From NCBI GenBank assembly GCA_021234155.1, contig JAJEKV010000021.1, forward strand, positions 15,451,563 to 15,515,562: a DNA stretch of 64,000 nt, in the 5' to 3' direction. Of this stretch, positions 21,424 to 34,260 are shown one piece after another (position 1 is the stretch's first letter; each line of letters begins with the position of its first letter). Position numbers and translations under genes: made by a program. The stretch comes from Isoetes taiwanensis. Its lineage: Eukaryota; Streptophyta; Lycopodiopsida; Isoetales; Isoetaceae. The notes under the pieces were generated by a model. The model was not told where the DNA came from. It did no database searches and saw only the letters and a program-made list of their open reading frames with translations.

Positions 21424-22930
21424 TTAGCTTATGCGGGTAGCGTCGGTGAAACTCCTTAATTTTGTCAGTGCATTAGTCAGATTCTCGGCGGGGCTCGAGG
21501 TTACGTCGGTTGGCGAGTAACCTTCCCAATCGACAAAATAATACAAGCGTCGGCGAAGAAACTTGGAGTCGAGAATCTCTCGAACCTCAAACTCCTCATG
21601 ATCATCAATCTCGTTTGGGTGGAGGTGGAGGTACTCGATCGGGAAATGGATTAAGCCATATAGGGTTCTAACAAAGACACACATGAAATCTTTGGGTGAA
21701 GCGGACTGATGGCGGAAGCTCGGGCCGGAAGCGGCATCACCAACTTCGTTCAATGATCCGATAGGGACCTAAAAAAGCGCCGATGGTCGAGCTTGTTACA
21801 AAGCGAGCTGGTATGCGGCAAATCCCGACACAAAGCCAAACAAGATCACCAACTGCAAAATGAGGGCGTCCTGGCGATGCTGATGCGCATGATGGCGATA
21901 GCGTGCTTGGGCTTTGGAGAAGATGGTCTTGAAGATCATCACGAAGCATCGCGGAGCTTCTCGAGCATCCTCGGCAGCGGGATTGGCCCGAGTCATATCC
22001 GGGAGCAATCAAAGACCACCGGGGATGCATCTGAAATTAATAAAGAGCGAATGCGGCACAATGGAGGCATGGGCGAGAATTATTATAAGCAAATTACGCG
22101 GTAGCCAATCAACCAGTCATCCTGCGATAATTGATGAAGCATCCATAAATCTTGCTCAAGGGTTTGATTAGTCGCTCCACCTGTCCATTGGTCTCTGGAT
22201 GATGTCGGAAGAGCAAACATTCCACATGCAAGAGTTGCAATAGGCAGCTTCCAAAATTGGCAACAAATTGAGGGCCCACGGTCAGCGACAATGTTATCAC
22301 GGTAAGCCATGGAGTCGAACCACCTCTCGAAGCAAGAGAACCGTTGTGGCTTCACTAGTGATAGAGGTCTTGCAAAGGAATGAAATGTGCCATCTTGGAA
22401 AAAGCGGTCAACAACAACAAGGATGGCGTCATGGCCACAGGAGGATGGAAGCTTCGACAATAAAATCCACTGAAATACTCTTCAAGGACCGGCTGGAACT
22501 GGTAAAGGCTGGAAGCGAGGCCATGAGGAAGATGCCTTGGAACCTTGGCTCGGCGGCCGAGATGTCACATGGATCCCGAATAAAAGCTTCGACAGGCGGC
22601 GAAGACACGGCCACCAATACTCTCGACTAATAAGTTCAAAGAGTCTTGGCTACTCAAAGTGTCCGGCCAGGAGGTGAATCATGGCAAGCCTGAAGAACAC
22701 GAAGCCTAGAAGCACCATCTGGCACATATAGAAGCCCATCCGCGGGCAGGAGTCCATCTCGAACCTCAAAATGATCATAGTCTGATCCCCATCTGGCGAG
22801 AAGATGATGCGGCGCCAATGTGAGAATACATCTTGAGCCAATGGATCGGGAGGGGCAGGAGATGCTCGAGCAGGACTCCAACAAGGCTGTATCATGAGGC
22901 CTCTCGAACAAAGTGAGAGCCATAAAAATG
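21424..22930 (-). pseudogene. family A integrase, GPY module and chromodomain
   Basis: High to low: zinc-binding region with DGLLYVPDGASRLRVLQACH (around 22,760-22,690). Next is the core with DAILVVVDRFFQDGTFHSF, NIVADRGPSICCQFWK and a catalytic-glutamate region with NQTLEQ (22,460-22,160). A GPY module LGPYRIIE follows near 21,765, and then a chromodomain with EVREILDSKFLRRRLYYFVD, WEGYSPTDV and PAENLTN (21,600-21,450). The chromodomain binds modified histone tails and guides insertion to heterochromatin; this combination defines chromoviruses. There are several frame changes between blocks. Its 3' LTR follows at 21,375. Confidence 0.88.
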
Positions 22931-22982
22931 GAACCCGTCGAGGCCCTAAAATAACTTGTGATTCTTGATCATATCTTGGGGA

Positions 22983-23440
22983 TCACCCTAGTTTGGGCTC
23001 AAGGTAGGAAGCGTCGAGACAAGGCATCAAGCTTTCCTTGGAGGGATCGGGGCGGTGCCGATCCGCGAAATCAATCTGGGATAATACTTGAGTATGCCAC
23101 CAGGCCTGACGACGGTTGAGCACTCGAGCAGACTGAAAATATTCGAGATTTCGGTAGGAGATCCCTCCAGGAAACGTCTCCACTCCTCGAAAGAATCCAC
23201 CATCGCCAACAACTCCTTGTCATAAATGGGATAGTTGATTTCAGCAGCCTGAAACTTTCGTGAATGATAGGCGATTGGATGCAATTCATGGTCATCCCCC
23301 TCCTGTGACAAGACCCCTCCAAGCGCAAAATCAGAAGCATCTGCTTCAACAACATATGGGCGCAAAGGATCTGCATGAGCAAGAACTGAGATTGGTTCTC
23401 TTCTCACAGGGCCAGCTCTGTCATGAACGGTCGTCACAAG
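22983..23440 (-). pseudogene. family A RNase H
   Basis: The minus-strand read gives DPLRPYVVEADASDFALGGV, LSQEGDDHELHPIAYHSRKF, INYPIYDKELLAMVDSFEEW and RRFLEG. This is the Ty3-type RNase H, with catalytic D (VEADAS), E (KELLA) and S (YHSRKF). A frame change follows before the tether to integrase. The reading frame stops abruptly at about 23,440, where the sequence switches to plus-strand gag. Confidence 0.88.
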
Positions 23441-25054
23441 CTCTAAGTTGGTTTGCTCCTTTATTAGAGAAAGGAGCCCCAGAGTTGCAAGATTTTTCAC
23501 TGCAGAACTCGAAGCATGCTTTGGAAACACCGATCGTCAGCGCACAGCAGTCACAAAACTTTACAACTTAAGGCAAGGCTCTCGTCCAGCTTCAGTATAT
23601 GCATCAGAATTTCGTCAAATTGCGTGAATCTTTTCTGGGCTGATATTACGCCGAGATTGTTTCGAAGGGGTTCACGAGGATGTCAAAGATATGTTGTTGT
23701 CTATGGAGGATCCCGAGTTTGGAAGAAGCCATCAGTTTGCGATTCGATGTGATAATCGGCTCTTGAACATAGGCAAGAGAGGCGTAGTCGAGTCTTTCAA
23801 TTACACAAGCCTATAGCTACCTTCCCGGCCTCATATGTAGAATCTAAGCGGATCTGGGCACGAGCCTATCTCTGTTGTCAGGCGGTTCGAGGACCCTTAT
23901 CGCGCCGAAGCGGCGTCGAGAGAGGCTAATCTTTGCCTCTCTTGTGGAGGAGCTGGCCATATAAACCGTGGATGCCTGTGGCGCCCAAATCGGTCGGAAA
24001 AACGGGGGCGGTCCGATGGTAGGAGTCTCGTCCGGTGGCCTCCTTTTTTTCTCGACTCCTTCCACATTTCGACATGTTTATTCCATCCCGGATAAAGGTC
24101 GACAGAGGCATTCTTCATCTCTATATCATTGAAATCGGGGAAGTTGGAGAATTGCAAGTGTTAGGCATAACTTGATTTATGGTGCAAATGCTTTTTATGG
24201 ATAGTGTGTTTGCCGGTAAGCAGCCATCCTTAGAAGCAAGGTTGAGCATCACAGCATCGAAGTGATTGATGAGCGGGGAGATCTCTCCGGGTGCAATCCG
24301 CGGAGGATATCTTTGCGCCTCTTGAGGTTTTTGTTCGAGGAGTTTCTTGTGCGTATTTCCTTCAATCTCATTGCTAGCCCTCATGCCAATAGTCTTGGGT
24401 CTGCCACGGCAGAGCTACATAACCCGCGGCTTGATTGGCGTACTAGATCATTCGATTTGCTGGGTTCTGGCTCTAGTTCAGTTCATCTGCGGTCGGGTCT
24501 CTACACCAACATCGACTTCGATCCGTCGCGGTATTGTGGGCCGGACTCCGTCCTTCTTCCCGTTTCCATGTTCTGATCCGCCTCTTGCCCCTGCTCCGAT
24601 TCATGCCCATTCTGATCATGTTCTTGATGATGTCCGACTCCGCTCTAGTTCTGCTCTTGCTCGGTTCTAGTTTTACGCTCACAGCCGGTTCTTGCTCGGT
24701 CCTGTTCTGCTCCGTTCTTGCTCTAGTCCTGTTCGCTCCGGTTCTTGATCCGGTTCACATTCGGTTTGCTCCCTACTCATGTTCATGTTTCCCGCTCGTA
24801 TACTTTTGTAGGAGGTTTCTTCATGCCCTCGGTTTAGTTCATCGAAGATTTCTCTTAGCGAGTTTGATAAATCTAGAAGGCAAGATCCAAGTTCGGTGTT
24901 TGCAATCAGGTTCACCCATCGGCTGCTTCGGCATCGGAAGTCTGCTCCAATGCTCCCAGGATAAATATGGCGACTTCTCGATGTTTTACAAAAGTCAAGG
25001 CCAGCGGACTCCCAGGCATCGTCCATATGATTGTCCTATTGATTTGCGGTAGGG
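23441..25054 (+). mobile_element. family A gag-protease-RT start, opposite orientation
   Basis: Plus-strand pieces: gag ALSWFAPLLEKGAPELQDF in altered form (from 23,441), REDVKDMLLSMEDPE (near 23,690), and a CCHC knuckle with CLSCGGAGHINRGC at about 23,935-23,976. The retropepsin region follows (24,080-24,440, SFNLIASPHANSLG, then HNPRLDWRTRSFD), then a low-complexity spacer (24,570-24,800). The start of RT (LINLEGKIQ region, DCPIDLR) is cut off at 25,054. Gag forms the particle and protease cuts the polyprotein. The join to RNase H at 23,440 is between opposite strands. Confidence 0.8.
24570..24800 (+). repeat. low-complexity spacer between protease and RT (family A)
   Basis: The DNA is built from imperfect repeats of CTC/CTG/GTTC words such as GCTCCGGTTCTTGCTC. 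Equivalent tracts lie at 41,870-42,070, 46,660-46,890, 59,590-59,830 and 63,105-63,190. Depending on frame, they translate to Leu/Ser- or Pro/Val-rich low-complexity protein. The position between retropepsin and RT is constant. Confidence 0.7.
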
Positions 25055-25056
25055 GA

Positions 25057-28000
25057 CTGTTTGCCCATTTAAAACATGGACCCCGGCATTTATGTCGAGA
25101 ACCTTTGTTTCATTTATATTTCCTCTAAGGAAAAGTTCAGGCTATTGTGATCCCATTAGGTTTGGAAGACATTTGACCAAGATTGGAAGGCATTGGGGAT
25201 CTCATATTATAGCCTAGTCTTTTCTTTGAGGTAAAACACCCTAGTCACATTCCCATTTTGTTTTAACATTTCCCTTTGATTTGAAGACCAGGCCGGGCTA
25301 TAGCAAGTTTATCAAGGAGTCACAAGGCATTTTACCAAAGTTCAACCTTATGAAGCTTACTTGAGTTACATTATTAGTTTGAGGTCACACACACATGAGA
25401 ATACCATCTTGGAAGTGAAAATTGCTCTTATTCTAGCCTTGAAGTTTGGAAGACCCTTAGAAGTTTGGAAGACCCTTGGGCTTTTTTAGCAAGCTTATTT
25501 TCACTATGAGGGTATGATTGAGCTTTAGAAATAATATGTGATGAAATCAAGTGCTTCTGAGATATCCATTCTCTTCTCCATTCCATCTTATATCCCCCTT
25601 TTTATATCCCAAGAGCCTTCATAAAACCTTTCTTTCCATTTTTTTTTCCACCTTTGAGTCCTTTTTCTCATCATTTCACTACCCATTTTTTTTTATTGTC
25701 CTACCTTCATTTGGGAATTGCCCCTAAAGATCTTGAAAACTGAAAAAGGCAAGAAAACTCTATTTTCACCCTCATTTCATCTTCCTAAACCCTATTCTAA
25801 ATTCCAATTGCCTTTTTCCCCATCTTTTCCATGATTTTTTTTTCCATCCCCAAGTTAGGTATTCATTGACCATGGGTCAAAGGGCCAAAATTTAAATGTT
25901 TCATTTCGACCTAAAATTTCTCTAGATGGAAAGTTTGTCAAAAAGAGCTAATTTTGGCTTTTTAAATTTTGTAAAAACCCTTGCAAAGGCCTTCAAATTT
26001 GGATTCTTGGGATCGTGCCATAAAATAAAACAAAAAACCTATTCTAGCCTATCTACCTATCTATTTCCACATCATTTCCATCCCCATTCTCATTTCCATC
26101 TCATTTCCGTGGCGTGGGGGGCCAGACCGGGCTGGTAGTCCCCCTCATTGTGGCATGCAAAGTTATTAGACCGTCAGCATTATTCCTTATATCTGAAGCT
26201 GCCAAAACCTTTTTCGGCCTGGGGATATATAGCAGATTAAGAATTTTTTCGGCCAACCCTAAAAATAGGAAAGCGCTAAATCCGGCCAATTAGGTGCTAA
26301 CTCGATTGAAGCCATGCCAAATTTCAAATTACCTCCTAAACCTTTTCCGAGACCTTAGGGATCCCCTGTGGCACTTGATCCAGGAAGAATTGCTCAAATT
26401 TGGCCTTAAATCACTTTCGTAGCCGAGCTAGTTTGTGGAAGAGCGGTTCTTAAACTAGCAATGCGGATCAAATCGACCGCGTCCCTCAGAATAGACCTCG
26501 TGATCTTGGCGCATTGAATATTTTGATATTATCTTGCTCTACTTGCTTTCGAGATTTTTGCTTTCTGCTCTGCTTTCGAAATTGAAGATCTGACCGGTGT
26601 GACTTTGTTAGACATTGAGGGCACTTCAACTACAACTCAAATAATCATTTCATTTTACTTCATTGGTAGTTTTGAGGCTCTCTAGGGGCTCGGACAATAC
26701 GTTTGCTCTCAAGCACTATTATTTTTAAACTTTGGTAATACCACTGGTGACACTATCAAATTTTACGTATCACATTTTCTATAATGCATAGTCTTTGCAC
26801 AGAAATTATTGTCATCATTGTTCATTCATCTTTTGTAACTCTGCATTGTTTTTAAAGCTTAAAACTAAATACAAAGCCAAAATATTTATTCCAAGTTATG
26901 TCCTCTTCAGGGTAGTTGCATTTCATCTTTGTAAAGATCTTAGAAGTCTATATATTGAGGAAAAACATATAAAAGACTTTTCTTCATAAGCATTCTGAGT
27001 TTGTTTTCTTTATATATAATTTTGGCTACTACGGAGAAACTAAATCATCCTTTTTTATATTTAAACCTTATGCCGTGATCCATAGGCTATTCTGAAATGC
27101 CTGCCTGTCCCAACCCAAAATTCCTTATCGAACTCCATCTGCAAATTTTGGCTCTGTTTTGGCAGCCAACTTTTGACCTGACTTTGACCTCGATTTTCGT
27201 GACCTTCCTTTATTCAAATCAAGCCAAATTTTCACCAAATGTTTCCCTCTGTTTGTTGACCATCTACCATCAATCAGATCTCAAAATCTCATAGGGTTTA
27301 TGCGCAAGATCGATTTTGCTCGGCCATGATTTTTGATTTACCCGAGGGGACTTTAGTGATTTTGAGAAAACCAGCACTTCAAAATCAATTTTCTTTGTTT
27401 CATATGGTAGGTTGATCACCCTAAGTGATCTGGAGGTTCTCTAACCACTTTGTTTGAGCTTCCTTTGAGGTTAAGACTAATGTTCGAGGTTTAGGCTAAC
27501 ATTTTGGAGGTTCTCTTAGAGATTTTCACCTAGAAGTTGAACTCCATGGCACCAAGAAACTGCTGAGCACAGTGAGCACAACGGACCACCTGAGGTAACA
27601 GGTCAAGCCATATTTAGTAGAGGTGGCATGAAAGTGGCTGCCGGTTCCCCGACAAATATTTACAAATGTTTCTACTTTGCCTTTCCTCCACAAGCTCCTT
27701 ATCATTTGAGCTTACTATACATTTCTTCTCCTTGTTATGATTCTTCCATGAATGCTAACCATTTTTGAAGACTTTTTGAAGAATATTATGAGGAGCATGG
27801 AAGGAAGAAAGTACGGAGTTTCTTTGAGTTTACCAAATGCATGAAAGGTGATGAGGCGAGGTCACAGTTGGATTTTGAGCTGTCAATAGGCACTAATTGG
27901 GATGAATTGGAACAAAGATTTCTGTCAAGGTTTAGGTAAGACTACTTCACCCCAGGATCTTGTTTTTGAGCTTAATTCCTTTTCTATTAAATCACGGTGA

Positions 28001-29582
28001 AAGTGTAAAACGGTATGTGGAAAGATTTAACTCTTATTTCTTGGTGTGTAATAGGAACCAGGTTTTCCCACTTTAACTTGCATCTGGTTTGCTTCCTTTA
28101 TCGAGAGGTTGATGTCGGGGCCTAAGATCTATAGGAAGTTATTAAAGCTTCAAAAGTTTGGTGAGCTAGATTCTATCCATAAGACATTTGTAAAAGCTGT
28201 AGATTTAGTAGAGATGCTAAGCTATTTTGCTTGATGAAGAAGTCAGAGATCCATTCTACCCTCCTCATCATGATCTTTGAGCAGGGAGTTACATTATGCT
28301 AATCTTGCCCACATTAGTATCTGATTCGGAAGGAAAAAGAAAAGCCAAAAGGCTGAAGAGTTAGACCCTCGAGGTTTTTGAAATGAAATCACGAGATAAA
28401 TAAAATATCTGAAGCTCTTTTAGAAGTTACCAAACAGACTCCGAGCTAAAAACGATAAAATGCCCTTTCTTCTAACTCTACCATACACGAATGCACAAAT
28501 TGTGGTAAAAGCCTATCATAGGGCTGAAAATTGCTACAAGATCTTGTCCTAAATGCCTGAGGAAGGGGCCATTTTGGTAAAAGAATGTCCTATTTGTTGT
28601 TCTTTTTGTAAGGAGATAGGTCATGAGGAGGATTACAGGTGTCAAGAATTTCCTTGCAAAGCAAGAAAAAAGGTAGCGGTGTCAAATGTTAGTTTTATTG
28701 AGACACGTGCGAGAAGAGGCAAGAAGAATAAAGATGTTATGGTTGTGCAAACCGTGCTAGGCTCCCTTAGGGTAACTTTCCGCAAGATTGTTCCCGCAAT
28801 TCGCAGCTCCTAAGGTAACATTTCAGCCAAATCCCGGGTTGTAGCTCCTCTCCTGCTCAAAGGTATAAACAAGAAAGATTTTTGAGTTTCATGAATTTGA
28901 ATTGCTTATGAAAACTCCAAAGGTTACTGTAGACTTACTAACTTCGATTAAAGGATTGCACCATCATACGAGGGAAAAGCTTATCAAGAATACCTAAATG
29001 TTGAAGAAATTTGCCAGAAACTTGCAACAACCCATTTTTTGTGTATACCACAGGCACCTTCTAGAAGATCAGTGCTTTTAGCTTGTAGTGCTACTATAGG
29101 TACTTCCCATTTAGATAAGGTCTTGCTTTGGATGGAGGTTCTTCTTTAAATGTCATGCCTTATCATGTTGTAAAGCTTGAATCTCAAGGGTAAAAGGACA
29201 ACACTTCCATTGTTCTAAAAAGTCCTTTTCTAATGCTAAGGTAGTACCAAAGGGAGTGGTGAGGGAATGTTTACGTTATCTGGGAGGAATCATTGTCTTA
29301 GCTACATTTGTGGTTGTTGACTTTGAGAATGTTAACCATGCTAACATCTATGATTTTATTATTGGGAAGAAGGTGGATGAAGGCCGGTAGATGCTAGGCC
29401 TATATATGAAATTGAGAGGCATTTTGCACTATTTCAAATGGATCAAATTCCATTAAACTGGTAAAACAAAACTGACCCTTCTGCTAATATTAGGTTCATA
29501 GATGTAGATATATTGCAAGAAGAGGAACTAGGAGTCTGAGTTTAGGTTTAGATGTTGATATGAATTGAAAAGTTATCAACTT
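25057..29582 (+). mobile_element. family B gypsy element, 5' unique part and first duplicated copy
   Basis: After the family A break at 25,054, the DNA changes to AT-rich gypsy material with no open frame until the gag at 27.8 kb. From about 25,528 it matches the block beginning at 29,583. The 25,057-27,780 part is non-coding and probably LTR and leader; it holds many T- and CCATTTT-rich tracts. Gag, a zinc knuckle and a protease-like part follow (27,780-29,460). Confidence 0.7.
27780..28813 (+). pseudogene. family B gag with zinc knuckle, decayed
   Basis: Pieces on the plus strand: FFEFTKCMKGDEARSQLDF, then TNWDELEQRFLSRFR (the retrotransposon gag core), KRYVERFNSYFLVCNRNQ in a neighbouring frame, and at 28,553-28,680 a CCHC-like knuckle with CSFCKEIGHEEDYRC. 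A protease-like stretch follows at 28,900-29,300 (MEVLLNVMPYHVVKLE), and NVNHANIYDFIIGKKVDE lies near 29,330-29,390. Frames are broken several times. The degraded second copy is at about 31,860-32,900. Confidence 0.65.
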
Positions 29583-32500
29583 TGAAATAATATGTGATGA
29601 AATCAAGTGCTTCTGAGAGTATCCATTCTCTTCTCCATTCCATCTTATATCCCCCCTTTTTATATCCCAAGAGCCTTCATAAAACCTTTCTTTCACCATT
29701 TTTTCCACCTTTGAGTCCTTTTCTCATCATTTTTCACTACCCATTTTTTTATTGATCCTACCTTCATTTTGGGAATTGCCCCCTAAGATCTTGAAAACTG
29801 AAAAAGGCAAGAAAACTCTATTTTCACCCTCATTTCATCTTCCTAAACCTATTCTAGTCCAATTGCACCTTTTCCCCATCTTTTTCATGATTTTTTCACC
29901 ATCCCCAAGTTGCAGTATTCATTGACCATGGGTCAAAGGGGCCAAAATTTAAATGTTTCAGCTCGACCTAAAATTTCTCTAGATGGAAAGTTTGTCAAAA
30001 AGAGCTAATTTGGCTTTTTAAATTTTAGTAAAAACCTTACAAGGCCTTCAAATTTGGATTCTTGGGATCGTGCCATAAAAATAAAACCGAAAACCTATTC
30101 TAGCCTATCTACCCTATCTGGCTACCGCATTCGTTTCCATTCTACATTCTCATTTTTCCATCATTTTCCCCGCGTGCGGCCCGAGCGTGGGGGGCTGGAA
30201 TACACTTGGTACGGTAAATTACCGGTAACGCATACGGATATGTCGAACAGTGAAGAGCATTATTCATATCTGAAGCTGCCAGGCCGCACTTTGAGCTTTT
30301 GTGGATATATAACGGTTAAAGGAATTTTTAAGGCAGAGCCACAAAAACTCAGGAAAGGCTGCAAATCAAAGATAGTCGGTACTGTCTGATTGACCCTTAA
30401 TTTCACTTTAGAAATTACCTCCCTAAACAACACCAGAGACCGCCGGATCTACGGCGCCGTCAGGGAAGGAATTGCTCAATTTAGGCCCTTCCAAATGCTT
30501 CAGGCCGAGGCTGTTGGTTTGGCAGGCGAGAGCCGTTTCTTCAAAACTAGTAAATACGGAGATCATCGACCACGTCCCTGGGAATGAACCCTCTGGCGAT
30601 CTTCGGCATGACGTGAATATTTTGACCATCTTGCGCTCACTACTGCTGGAATTTTTATGCACTAAGCAAAATTAGAAGATGACCGGGTGGCAGGCTGCAA
30701 TTTAGACGTTTAGGGGCGCTAAACTTCGGCTCAATAAATGTTTCGGTACATGCCATTGGTAGTTTTGAAATACTCCAGAGATGGGAACTGACCACTGGAA
30801 TTTGCTCTCAAAACACTATTGTTTTTAAACTTTGGTACCACATTGCTTTTCTCCGGAGGTTTTGCCATCCGCGTTTACTGTAAGTACTTTTCTGCCGATC
30901 TTTGCACCGGAAGTTATTGTAATGTTGAACATTCCATCCTTTTGTAACTCGCATTTGTTTCCAGGAAGGCCAATACCGAAGCCAAGAAAAATGTTTATTC
31001 CAAGTTATGTCCTCTTCGGGTAGTTGCATTTCATGTATGGAATCTTAGAGTCTATATTGGAAAAACATACTCAAAAGACTTTTCTTCATAGCATTGCAGT
31101 TTGTTTCTTTTTGTATAAATTTTGGCTATACAGGAGAATAATCAAATGTACGCTGACTAAACGACGCATACATACTGCGTGATCATAGGCTGATACAGGC
31201 TAATGCACCTGAGGATCCAACTTAAAATTCCTTGCATGGGAACTCCCATCTGGAGGGTGCGAAACCCTGTTTTGGCAGCGGCAACGCGACCCCTGACTTT
31301 GAGCCTGGGGTTGCAGTGACCCTTCTTTGTTCGATCTAAAATTAGGCACTGCCAAATGTTTCTACCATTTGTTGACCATCCCCTTACCATCAATGGGATA
31401 TAAATCCTCCGGGGTTTGTGCAGAGATCAATTTTTACTGCTCATCAGTTTGATTGGGACTTTAGTGATTTTGAGAAAAACCCGGCCTTCAAAATCAAATT
31501 TTTCTTGTTCATACTGGTGAGTTGATCACCTAGTGATGGGAGGGTTCCTCCCTTTAGTTTTGAGGCTTTATTTTGAGGTTGAACTAATGTTCGGGTTTTA
31601 CAGGCTAGCTGCATTTTGGAGGGAGTTCTCAGAGTTTCACTAGAGTTGGGAACTCCATGCAGCACCAAGAGAAAGCACCATTTGGGCACACAGGCCCTGT
31701 TTGAATACACAGTAACTTGGTCAAACAAGATTTAAATGAGGTAACCTTAGGAGGTATTTCCGTTGAAGCAAATGTTAAATGTTTCTACTTGCCTTTTCCT
31801 CCTGGCTCCTTATCATTTGGAGAAACTTCCTGTACACATTTTCTCATGCAGATTCTTCCAGCTGAATGCTAACCATTTTGAGAACTTTTAGAAGGGAATA
31901 TTATAGGGGCATGGAAGGAAAGAATTCCCAGAGTTTTAAATGAGTTCTAGTATGCCAGAAAGGGTGAGTAGGGGCGGTCTGGTTGGATTTTAGGCCATCT
32001 AAATGGGCACTAATTGGGATGGTCAGGAACTCAAGATTCCCAATGGTTTTGATTAAAGAACTGCTTCCACCGGGGATCCTTGTTTTAGGAGCTTAATTCC
32101 TTTTTCTGCATTAATGGGCAATGTAGAAGCAGGTGCTCGGAAAGTTTAAACTCTTCATGCTGAGTGTCTCTTCAGAACCGGTTTCCCACTAACTTGCATC
32201 CCAAGTTCTTCCTTGCAGCATGGGAGAGTTTGATGTCGGAGACTCAAGAATCTGCTGGGAGGTTAACTAAAAGGCTTCAAAGGTTGGTGGGCTATGGATA
32301 TCATAAGACTTATTTGTAAAGAACATGGAATTCATTGGGATGCTATGACTTCAATTGCACTGATGAGAAATGGAATACATTCCACCTCTCCCATCCTTAA
32401 TCACTGACAGAGTTGCATTGCTTCCAATAACCCTGTGTATACAGTTCCAGGAGAAAAATGAAAACAGAAGGAGGATTCGATTCCTCAGGGGTTTCCAAGT

Positions 32501-33690
32501 GAAATGCAGGAACTCAAATAAGAGTATAGAAATCTTTTGGGGCCACTAGAAACGGCTCAGGCCCCTAAAACGGGTAAAATCCTCATTTCTAAACTCCATA
32601 CAGAGGCCAACAAATTGGCTGATGAAAGCCTATCTTAGGGCTGCAAAAAGTGCCCCTGAGATCCTTGCATCCCTAAATGCCCTGAGAGAATGCATTTAGT
32701 AAAATCTCTATTGTTTCTTTTTATGAGAATAGGTCCTTGAGATTCCTAGAATTGTCAGAATTTCGCCTGAAAACAAGAAAAAAGATGGCAGACGTGTCAA
32801 TGTTAGTTTGGTGGGGTCACAATGCAGAGAAGAACTGAGAAAGAACTCAGAGATCTTGTGGTTTGAAACACAGAAACCGTGCCCAGGCTCACTTAAAGAT
32901 GCAACTTCTGGGATTCTGTTCCACCAATTCAAATCCTAGGGTAACATTTCAAACTAAATCCCCAGTTTGGCTCTCTCCCTGCATAAAGGGTACTTCAACT
33001 GAAAAGATTTTGGGGTTTCATGAATTCTGAATTGCTTGTGCCGAAAACTCCAGTTCACATGGGCTTACTAAACTCGATTAAAGGTTGCTTGTCCATGCAG
33101 GAGAAGAAACACATTCAAGAATACTAAATGTTGAAGAAATTGCTCTTTGAGAAACTTGCAGCAACATGCAGCAGCACTTACCATAGGCACCTTCCAGGAT
33201 CAGTGCTTGCTGTAGTGCTACTATGGTGCCATTTAGATAGGTCTTGCTGGGATGGAGTTCTTACCAAATGTCATACTATCATGTTAGCTCCAAAGCAGAA
33301 TCAAGGTGAGAGACTCACCCTTTAATTTGTTCCTAGAATTAGCACTATTGCTAAAAGGTGTGCCAAGAAATTGGTGGGAATGTTTATAGTATCTGAGGAG
33401 AGGATAAAATTTGTCCTTCCATTTCCATTGGTTGTTGACTTAGAATGTTAAACCATTTAACATCATGATTTAATGTGGGAAGAAGGTGGATGAAAGGCAG
33501 GTAGATACTAGGCCTATATATGAATTAAAGAGGCATTTGCATATTTCAAATGGATCAAATTCCATTAAATGGCTCTGGCCTCCAACTAATGGTTTCTCAG
33601 TGCCTAGATACTATAATACAGAAGAAGGAACTAGGAATCTGGTTTGGGTTTTAAGATGTTGAAATATAATTAGAAAAGAGGAGATTTATC
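29583..33690 (+). mobile_element. family B second tandem copy, more divergent
   Basis: This block repeats 25,528-29,582 in the same order. GAAATAATATGTGATGAAAT opens both. The CTATTCTAGCCTATCTACC, TTCCAAGTTATGTCCTCTTC and ATGTTGAAGAAATT landmarks recur at matching offsets, about 4.06 kb apart. The second copy has many small insertions and substitutions, densest at 31,150-33,000. Unlike the first copy, it continues into further family B sequence at 33,690. Confidence 0.8.
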
Positions 33691-34260
33691 TTTGCTCCAG
33701 TGAGTTCTCTGATCAAGAAGCAAAGGCCCTACCTTTGGTTTTGATGGAGGTATATCTAAAAAATAGGGAGTTGCCTATTACTTTATTCTAAAGGATGCAG
33801 ATCTTGGTACGTGTTTGGGTGAAGGAGAATTTAAATACAATATTTCTTCTAATGCAGCCCAGTATGGGGCCTAAATTGGGAGCCCTCAGGAAACAAGGTT
33901 CATGGAATATTTCCTTATATTATTATCTATGGAGACTCACAACTTGTTTGCAAGCTGATTTTGGTAGAGATACCAAGCAAAGCATCAAGATATGGAGGAT
34001 CACGAACATGCAGCTCAAGAAATTTGCTAACTTTTTATGCATTTCAGAGTTTATTATATTCCCAAGGTCCCCAAAACTTTGAGTTGATTCTTGTCTTGAG
34101 GAGGGCACTCTTAGAGCATCTATCACGAAGGAGCTATAGGAGAATCATCCTAGCGATGAGAGATGGAATCTCTGAAATTTCATCCCCTATCTTACGACCA
34201 TCCTAGCTAAGCACAAGGAGAATCACACGAAGAGCTTAAAGTGCACTTAAAGGGTATGTC
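33690..34260 (+). pseudogene. family B RNase H-like fragment
   Basis: The plus-strand read near 33,925-33,965 is IYGDSQLVCKLI, followed in other frames by the tail IPSKASRYGGS and the box SEFIIFPRSPKL. The GDSQLV box and VPR-type end are typical of the second RNase H of Tat/Athila-like gypsy elements. Frames are broken. No RT between gag and this piece could be recognised, so much of pol has been lost or has decayed. Confidence 0.5.

Noticed and set aside
22268-22630. Plus-strand frame of 120 residues
   Set aside because: It is the reverse strand of the family A integrase core, which has recognisable catalytic blocks in minus orientation.
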